Shown piece after piece: positions 29,873 through 33,721 of a DNA stretch of 33,721 bases; within the stretch, counting starts at the first letter, position 1; every line of letters begins with the position of its first letter. The stretch covers positions 1-33,721 of the forward strand of contig JAKAFH010000017.1 in the NCBI GenBank assembly GCA_021818025.1, in the 5' to 3' direction. Below the pieces are notes generated by a model. The model searched no databases, was not told the DNA's origin, and was given only the letters and a program-made list of their open reading frames with translations. The position numbers were made by a program, and so were the translations under genes. Source of the DNA: Actinomycetes bacterium. Lineage in GTDB: Bacteria; Actinomycetota; Acidimicrobiia; Acidimicrobiales; RAAP-2.

Positions 29873-29878
29873 ACTTCC

Positions 29879-30892
29879 GTGGGAATCCTCGTTCTGGGTA
29901 TGCACCGGTCCGGCACGTCCGCGCTCGCGAGCGTCCTTGACGCCCTGGGCCTCGACGTCGGCGCACGCGACGGGCTGATGCGCGGCGACGTCGGCAACCC
30001 CGACGGCTACTTCGAAGTCCAGTCCGTCGCCGAGCTCGACGAGCGCATCCTCGCCGCCTACGGGGGGCGCTGGGACATCCCGCCGCTGCTCGCCCCGGGC
30101 TGGGCCAACGAGGTCGGGGCCCGCCAGTTCGCCGCCCAAGCGCGCGAGGTCTTTGACCGCTCCTTCGCGGGCTCGCACTTCGTCTTGAAGGACCCGCGCA
30201 TGTCGCTCCTGATGCCGATGTGGCGCCAAGCGCTGCTCGACCGCGTCGCGGTCGTGCTGATCGTGCGCGACCCCGCCGAGGTCGCCTGGTCGCTCGCGCT
30301 GCGCGACGGCATGGCCCCACTCACCGGGCTCGGCCTGTGGGCCGCCTACAACCGGGCGCTGCTCAGCGACCTCGACGGGCTCCCGGTGCACGTGTGCCAC
30401 TACCGCGACCTCGTCGAGCGGCCCATCGAGGTCGTCTCGGACATCGCGCGAAGCCTCAGCGCCTGGGGCGAGCTCGACGAGACCGACCCCGAGACGGGCG
30501 CCCAGCGCGTGCGACCCGACCTGCGCCGCGACACCCACCCCGGCGCCGACCCGATCCTCGCCGCTCCCCCGGCCTCGGTGACCGAACTCGCGACCTACCT
30601 CGGCACCCTCGACGGACGCCACGACGAATTCCACGCGACCGTGCCGGCCCCGGGCTGGTGGGAGGAGCCACTGCTCAACGAGCGGCGCGTCTTCGTCCAG
30701 CACTACGAGGCCGCCCTCGCCGAGCGCGACGCCACCGTGGCGGCGCTGCTCGCCGACAACGCGGCGCTTCGCGCCCAGACCGATGAATTGCGCGGCGAGG
30801 TCAGCGCCGCGATCGGCGCGGTGCGCGAACTCGAGGCGACTCGGGCTATCCGCGTCGCGCGAGCCTTCGGCCGCGGCCCGACCAAGCCCTAG
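29879..30892 (+). CDS. Sulfotransferase-family protein with C-terminal coiled coil
   Basis: The 337-residue protein has the PAPS-binding P-loop-like GMHRSGTSA (7-15) and the second PAPS-binding segment VLIVRDPAEVAWSLALRDG (126-144), as in bacterial sulfotransferases. LKDPRMSLLMPMWR (103-116) also fits this family, often found with surface-polysaccharide genes. Residues about 275-320 (EAALAERDATVAALLADNAA and following) are predicted to form a coiled coil, ending in a basic tail. Acceptor unknown. GTG 29879 is set by the leaderless -10 element. It is a single-gene unit at the edge of the conserved block and marks the start of accessory DNA. Confidence 0.75.
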   Translation: MGILVLGMHRSGTSALASVLDALGLDVGARDGLMRGDVGNPDGYFEVQSVAELDERILAAYGGRWDIPPLLAPGWANEVGARQFAAQAREVFDRSFAGSHFVLKDPRMSLLMPMWRQALLDRVAVVLIVRDPAEVAWSLALRDGMAPLTGLGLWAAYNRALLSDLDGLPVHVCHYRDLVERPIEVVSDIARSLSAWGELDETDPETGAQRVRPDLRRDTHPGADPILAAPPASVTELATYLGTLDGRHDEFHATVPAPGWWEEPLLNERRVFVQHYEAALAERDATVAALLADNAALRAQTDELRGEVSAAIGAVRELEATRAIRVARAFGRGPTKP

Positions 30893-31095
30893 CCGACCAC
30901 TCGAAACCGCTGGTCGCGTTGCATCCGCTCGGCTCGACGTCGAGCGCCTAGCGTTACGGTGACGGTCCCGACCACTCCCCAGCTTGGCCTCGACAGGGTC
31001 GAATTACAACTTCGTCCAAGCCAGCAGATGAAGTAGTGACGGATAGAGGTTTAATTACAACTATTAAACGGGGTAGTTGGATCTAAAGGGTAGAA
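30893..31095 (+). other. AT-richer gap before the hipBA-like locus with repeated AATTACAACT
   Basis: This gap is visibly richer in A and T than the rest of the window. It contains a perfect palindrome GCTCGACGTCGAGC (30932-30945), an inverted pair GCTTGG (30982-30987) and CCAAGC (31016-31021), and two copies of AATTACAACT (31002-31011 and 31053-31062) whose starts are 51 bases apart. An inverted partial copy TAGTTGG lies at 31074-31080. These look like binding sites for a regulator. Confidence 0.55.
31049..31069 (+). promoter_or_regulatory. Probable operator of the hipB-like gene
   Basis: GTTTAAT, seven bases (TACAACT), ATTAAAC: a perfect 7-bp inverted repeat 26 bases before the hipB-like ATG. 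Antitoxins of this family repress their own operon by binding such palindromes, so autoregulation is inferred. Confidence 0.55.
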
Positions 31096-31413
31096 ATGCA
31101 ACTTGCGCGAACCACCGAAGAGTTGGAAGTCGCGTTCGGAAGTTCGATTCAGCGCCTTCGCCACACCCATGGCCTCTCCCAGCGTGAGTTGGCCGATCGC
31201 GCCAACGTGTCTCTGAGCGCCCTGAAGAACCTCGAATACGGCCGCGGCTCGAGTCTGACGACCGTGGTGCAGATCGTTCGCGCGCTCGAGCGCCGCGAGT
31301 GGCTCGACGCGCCGGCACCTGTCGAACCCACCTTCAGCCCCATGGAGGCGCTGCGACGGGCCTCGGCCGCTGGACAGCCGCGCCGGGCTCGACCCAGCCG
31401 GTCCGGGTCGTGA
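31096..31413 (+). CDS. HipB-like XRE-family antitoxin/repressor
   Basis: A 105-residue protein with an XRE helix-turn-helix at about residues 14-66 (IQRLRHTHGLSQRELADRAN, VSLSALKNLEYGRGSSLTTV), followed by a short Pro/Arg-rich tail. In HipBA modules this protein binds DNA as a dimer and neutralises the kinase HipA. AAGGG five bases before ATG 31096 is a good ribosome binding site. Its stop overlaps the hipA GTG (GTGA), the usual coupled order antitoxin-toxin. It is intact although hipA is disrupted; it may persist as an orphan repressor. Confidence 0.75.
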   Translation: MQLARTTEELEVAFGSSIQRLRHTHGLSQRELADRANVSLSALKNLEYGRGSSLTTVVQIVRALERREWLDAPAPVEPTFSPMEALRRASAAGQPRRARPSRSGS

Positions 31414-31574
31414 CCTACGTCCCCGCCACCGTCCTCGGGGTCGCCGTCTGGGGACGTAGCGTCGGCGCCGTCGCGCTCGACCCGAGTACCGGGTTCTACG
31501 CCTTCGAGTACGACCAGGACTGGCTCACGAGCGGCACCGAGCTCGCCCCGCTGCACATGACCCGCCGCGCGGGG

Positions 31575-31760
31575 GTCTATGAGTTCCGTTGCAACCGAGT
31601 GCACTCTAGTGAGCCCGCTCATGCCGCACTCCTCACGGAGTTGTTCGACCCGACAGGTGCCGGGGTTCCCTTTCGCGTGTCTTCGCCAGCCGCTGAGTGA
31701 GACTCAGCCTGATGCTCGGCTCCACGCTTCACCGGGGCTCTGACTGAGCCCAGGCTCGCC
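31575..31760 (-). ncRNA. Predicted omega RNA (TnpB guide RNA), approximate bounds
   Basis: In IS605/IS607 elements the tnpB 3' end and the adjacent IS end form the guide-RNA scaffold, and the flanking host DNA supplies the guide. Here the scaffold would cover the end of tnpB (with a hairpin GCTGAGT-3-ACTCAGC at 31692-31708 and TGAGC-GG-GCTCA at 31610-31621) to 31597. The guide would start in hipA as TTGCAACGGAACTC, read leftwards from 31594. The left limit assumes a guide of about 20 bases and the 5' limit is arbitrary. Confidence 0.4.
31609..31619 (+). repeat. Subterminal motif of the IS, tnpB-side end
   Basis: GTGAGCCCGCT starts 12 bases inside the IS end. It matches, in inverted orientation, the motif at 33572-33582 (GTGAnnCCGCT in both) and overlaps a TGAGC/GCTCA dyad. 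It is a likely recombinase binding site. Confidence 0.5.
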
Positions 31761-32983
31761 CATCGGGCGAGATTGATGGCGGCGTTGTCGTCGCGCTGGT
31801 GTGACGAGGAACACCCCTCACAGGTCCAGTGCTCCAACCAGCCAATGTCCTGGACGTGACCACAGGCGTGGCACGTCTTTGACGACGGGAAGAACCGGTC
31901 GGCCTCGATCAAGGTGGACCCATACCAGGGGCACTTGTAGCGAAGTTGACGACGGATCTCGCCGAGGGCCGCGTCAGCGAGCCCCCGTCGGCGCGCACGA
32001 GCACCGGGCAGACCCTTCTGTTGCAGCAGTGACGCCGCATCAAGCCCTTCGACCACCACCACGCCGTGGGTCTTGGCGAGGTTCGTGGTGAAGACGTGGA
32101 TGGTGTGACGGCGTACGTGGGCGACCTGCGCGTGCAGGCGCGTGATCGTGGCGGCGGTCTCTCGATACTGGCGTGAACCACGGGTGCGACGGGATTGCTG
32201 GCGCTGGCGTCGACGCAGTTCACCGAGTCGGTGTTCGAGAGCGTGGGGATTGTCGAGCTCGCCGATCACCTCGTTGGTGGTAGCGACCGTCGCGAGCCTG
32301 CGCACCCCGACGTCGACGCCGACCACCGAGTCAGGTTGGGTAACGCCGGCGCGCTGGGGGCGAGCGACGCTCACCCGCACGGCGGCGACGAGGCGCGCTC
32401 CTTGGCGCGAGAGCGTGACCCCAAGGATCCTGGCTCGATTGAGTGCGATCAAGCGCTCGATGCGTCGGGTGTTCTCGTGGGTGCGGATGGTCCCGAGCAC
32501 CGGCAGGGTGAGGTGGCGCCGGTCCGCTTCGAGCCTCATTACCCCAGTAGTGAAGGAGAATCGGTCCCGGTCCCGGCCGCGCTTCTTGAACCGGGGAAAG
32601 CCGACCTTACGACCTTTGATCGTGCCCGCGCGCGACTGCTGCCAGCGCCAGTAGGCGTCGGTGGCGCCGCGCACGCCGTCGGCGAAGACCTCCTTGGAGA
32701 CCTCTCGCCACCAGACCGCACCGGTATCGGCGTTCACGCAGAGGCGGTCCTTCTGCGCGTTCCAGCGCTTTCTCATCGAGTAGAAGGAGGGAGGCGTCGT
32801 CGACTCGCCGGTCTCGCGGTAGTGCTCGAGGTCGCACCTGATCTGCTCGAGGGTCCAGTTAAAGGCCTTGCGCCGAGCGCCAAAGAACCGCGCTATCTGG
32901 GCTGACTGTTCGTCCGTGGGGTCGAGCGCGAAGGTGAAGGCCTGGACGATCTGGCCCTCGGGTGGGCAGTACCTAGGCGGCAT
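31619..32983 (-). CDS. tnpB: TnpB, RNA-guided nuclease of IS607-family element
   Basis: TnpB proteins are the RuvC-type, omega-RNA-guided DNA endonucleases ancestral to Cas12. The 454-residue product (from ATG 32983) has an N-terminal domain with FTFALDPTDEQ and a WRWQQSRAGTIKGRKVGFPR-like core, then the split RuvC site: Asp in VVGVDVGVRRLA, Glu in VVVVEGLDA and Asp in RDDNAAINLAR. The zinc-ribbon Cys pairs are CHACG and CEGC. All three acidic residues and the four Cys are present, so activity is plausible. The start lies inside the last codons of tnpA (11-base overlap), in another frame; the open frame further upstream is a tnpA shadow. The stop is 22 bases from the IS end. Confidence 0.93.
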   Translation of the reverse strand: MPPRYCPPEGQIVQAFTFALDPTDEQSAQIARFFGARRKAFNWTLEQIRCDLEHYRETGESTTPPSFYSMRKRWNAQKDRLCVNADTGAVWWREVSKEVFADGVRGATDAYWRWQQSRAGTIKGRKVGFPRFKKRGRDRDRFSFTTGVMRLEADRRHLTLPVLGTIRTHENTRRIERLIALNRARILGVTLSRQGARLVAAVRVSVARPQRAGVTQPDSVVGVDVGVRRLATVATTNEVIGELDNPHALEHRLGELRRRQRQQSRRTRGSRQYRETAATITRLHAQVAHVRRHTIHVFTTNLAKTHGVVVVEGLDAASLLQQKGLPGARARRRGLADAALGEIRRQLRYKCPWYGSTLIEADRFFPSSKTCHACGHVQDIGWLEHWTCEGCSSSHQRDDNAAINLARWASLGSVRAPVKRGAEHQAESHSAAGEDTRKGTPAPVGSNNSVRSAA

Positions 32984-33553
32984 CGTCTGATGCCTGAACG
33001 GCCGCCAACGCCTTCGCCGCTCGGTGCGCGGCGCCACGACGACCGTAGAGACGAGCGCAGAACGACGTCAACACCTCAGTCATGTCGCCAACGAGATCGT
33101 CGTCGACTTCGGCGTCATCGACCACGACCAGTCGTCGGCCATTGGCCCGCAGCGACGCCGCGACGTAGTCAGAACCGAAACTGGCGAAGCGATCACGACG
33201 CTCGACCACGATCGTCGTCACGGATGGGTCAGCGAGTAACGCGAGGAATGTGCGGCGCTTGGCGTTGAGACCAGAGCCGACCTCGGTCACAACCCGGTCA
33301 CTCGAGTGGCCCTGGGACGTAGCCCAGACACGCACACGCACCGCCTGACGATCGAGGTCGTCTCGGTGGTCGGCCGACGACACGCGTGGGTAGTCGACGG
33401 TCGAGTCCCGTTGCGACGGCGAGGTTGCGAGATCGCCGACGAGAATCAAGCGGCCGACCTGACGCACCGGCACCGGCAACGCCCCTCTCGGAACCACCGA
33501 TAGGCGGTCTGGGGATGTATCCCTTGCACGTTGGCCCACTCACTTAGGTTCAT
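32973..33553 (-). pseudogene. tnpA: IS607-type serine recombinase TnpA, frameshifted
   Basis: The N-terminal MerR-like helix-turn-helix (MNLSEWANVQGIHPQTAYRW, from ATG 33553) is in one frame and stops after 35 codons. The rest, beginning ALPVPVRQVGRLILVGDL, is in the next frame. One extra G in the four-G run at 33482-33485 would join them (REG-ALPVPVRQ). The catalytic domain keeps the nucleophile region YPRVSSADH but has DRFASFG where serine recombinases have Asp-Arg-x-x-Arg: Ser, from AGT at 33180-33182, replaces the second catalytic Arg. The C-terminus (DDDLVGDMTEVLTSFCARLY) is well conserved. Either defect should reduce or stop transposition. Confidence 0.85.
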
Positions 33554-33571
33554 TGCTCCGCAGTCTTGTGA

Positions 33572-33582
33572 AGCGGTGTCAC
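33572..33582 (-). repeat. Subterminal motif of the IS, tnpA-side end
   Basis: GTGACACCGCT on the minus strand, 14 bases inside the end and 18 bases before the tnpA ATG. It matches the motif at the other end in inverted orientation and is part of a TGTGA-7-TCACA dyad. It may also bind TnpA over its own promoter. Confidence 0.5.
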
Positions 33583-33721
33583 ATCAGTTGTCAACCCCGA
33601 TCTCGCGCGCGACACCTTCAACGGCCTGCCGGCCATGCTCGCCGATGCCCTCCCCGACCGCTTCGGCAACGCCCTCGTCACCGCCTGGATGAACGACCAG
33701 GGCATCGCCACCGATCAGATC

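Larger units (their letters stand above)
31597..33596 (-). mobile_element. IS607-family insertion sequence (tnpA-tnpB type), 2,000 bp
   Basis: The element carries a serine-recombinase tnpA and a tnpB, in the IS607 order. Its edges are set by the restored hipA frame and by the common CAACC at both junctions (31592-31596 and 33592-33596); the duplicated CC is GG on the element strand, the core dinucleotide known for IS607. No other target duplication is seen. Inverted GTGAnnCCGCT motifs lie 12 and 14 bases inside the two ends. It has inserted in the hipA-like gene. Confidence 0.85.
31410..33721 (+). pseudogene. hipA: hipA-like toxin kinase gene, split by an IS607-family element, partial
   Basis: HipA kinases phosphorylate targets such as glutamyl-tRNA synthetase and cause growth arrest. 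The 5' part (31410-31596, 62 codons plus one base) encodes the N-terminal HipA domain: VAVWGRSVGAVALDPSTGFY, FEYDQDWL. The 3' part resumes at 33597 (PDLARDTFNGLPAM, LADALPDRFGNALVTAWM), which is the very typical GLP-LAD-LPDRFGN motif. Joining 31596 to 33597 restores one frame (...YEFRCN-PDLARD...), 104 codons up to the window end. As it stands, the 5' part reads into the IS and stops at 31700 after 96 codons, without the kinase domain, so no toxin can be made. The rest of the gene lies beyond the window. Confidence 0.88.

Noticed and set aside
28745-30703. Minus-strand frame of 652 codons spanning the tRNA
   Set aside because: It runs across tRNA-Arg, overlaps lysA in another frame and is antisense to the sulfotransferase gene; composition is typical of a shadow.
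30932-30945. Palindrome GCTCGACGTCGAGC as terminator of the sulfotransferase gene
   Set aside because: Only five pairs around a four-base loop and no T-run; kept only as part of the gap description.
31299-31409. Upstream in-frame extension of hipA to an earlier Met
   Set aside because: It overlaps the hipB-like coding region fully; GTG 31410 with the GTGA overlap and the conserved N-terminus fits better.
31597-33596. CRISPR-Cas12 relationship
   Set aside because: TnpB shares the RuvC fold with Cas12, but no repeat array or cas1/cas2 is present and tnpA and IS ends identify an IS607 element.
33597-33721. A separate small gene after the IS
   Set aside because: It has no start context and joins in frame to the 5' hipA part once the IS is removed.

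Overview
This is a high-GC window from an actinobacterium, most plausibly a deep-branching lineage such as Acidimicrobiia; the class is an inference. The main argument is gene order. tRNA-Arg, lysA, hom, thrC, rho, rpmE, prfA, prmC, tsaC, glyA, wecA, the atp operon and murA follow the same order as the well-known block of Mycobacterium and Streptomyces. A class II fructose bisphosphatase (glpX), frequent GTG starts and an Asp-type MurA fit this.

Layout. 1-1893 (minus): a meaB-type GTPase cut by the window edge, and murA. 1967-3880 (plus): glpX, a CBS-domain protein and a small membrane protein. 3860-14332 (minus): one tightly packed run rpiB-glyA-wecA-atpZ-atpI-atpBEFHAGDC, so sugar-phosphate and C1 metabolism and a cell-envelope glycosyl carrier enzyme are read together with the whole F1Fo ATP synthase. 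14392-21306 (plus): a five-gene acyl-CoA operon (carboxyltransferase, biotin carboxylase, AtuA-like protein, DinB/TIGR03084-like protein, enoyl-CoA hydratase) interrupts the conserved block on the opposite strand; it looks like a branched or isoprenoid acyl-CoA degradation module. 21303-25775 (minus): rho-rpmE-prfA-prmC-tsaC, for transcription termination and translation. 25941-29579 (minus): lysA, hom and thrC of the aspartate amino-acid family; argS and thrB, usual members of this block, are absent here. 29692-29769: tRNA-Arg(CCG). 29879-30892: a sulfotransferase-like protein.

The right end is accessory DNA. A hipB-like antitoxin gene follows an AT-rich leader with a palindrome, and its partner hipA is split by a 2,000-bp IS607-family element. 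Removing 31597-33596 restores the hipA reading frame exactly. The IS carries a full-length tnpB (RNA-guided nuclease family, catalytic residues present) and a tnpA recombinase that is broken twice: a one-base frameshift in a G run, and Ser in place of a catalytic Arg. The predicted TnpB guide lies in hipA, so this may be a stranded IS whose nuclease could still recognise uninterrupted hipA.

A recurring signal across the window is a -10 hexamer (TAnnnT) placed 6-7 bases before an ATG or GTG, seen at glpX, rpiB, the carboxylase operon, hom, lysA and the sulfotransferase gene, and in weaker form at murA. This predicts leaderless mRNAs. Other notable points are a duplicated N-terminal domain in AtpH, a perfect 16-bp hairpin between atpE and atpF, and Asp replacing the fosfomycin-target Cys in MurA. 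No CRISPR array, rRNA or gene-free stretch longer than 300 bases was seen.
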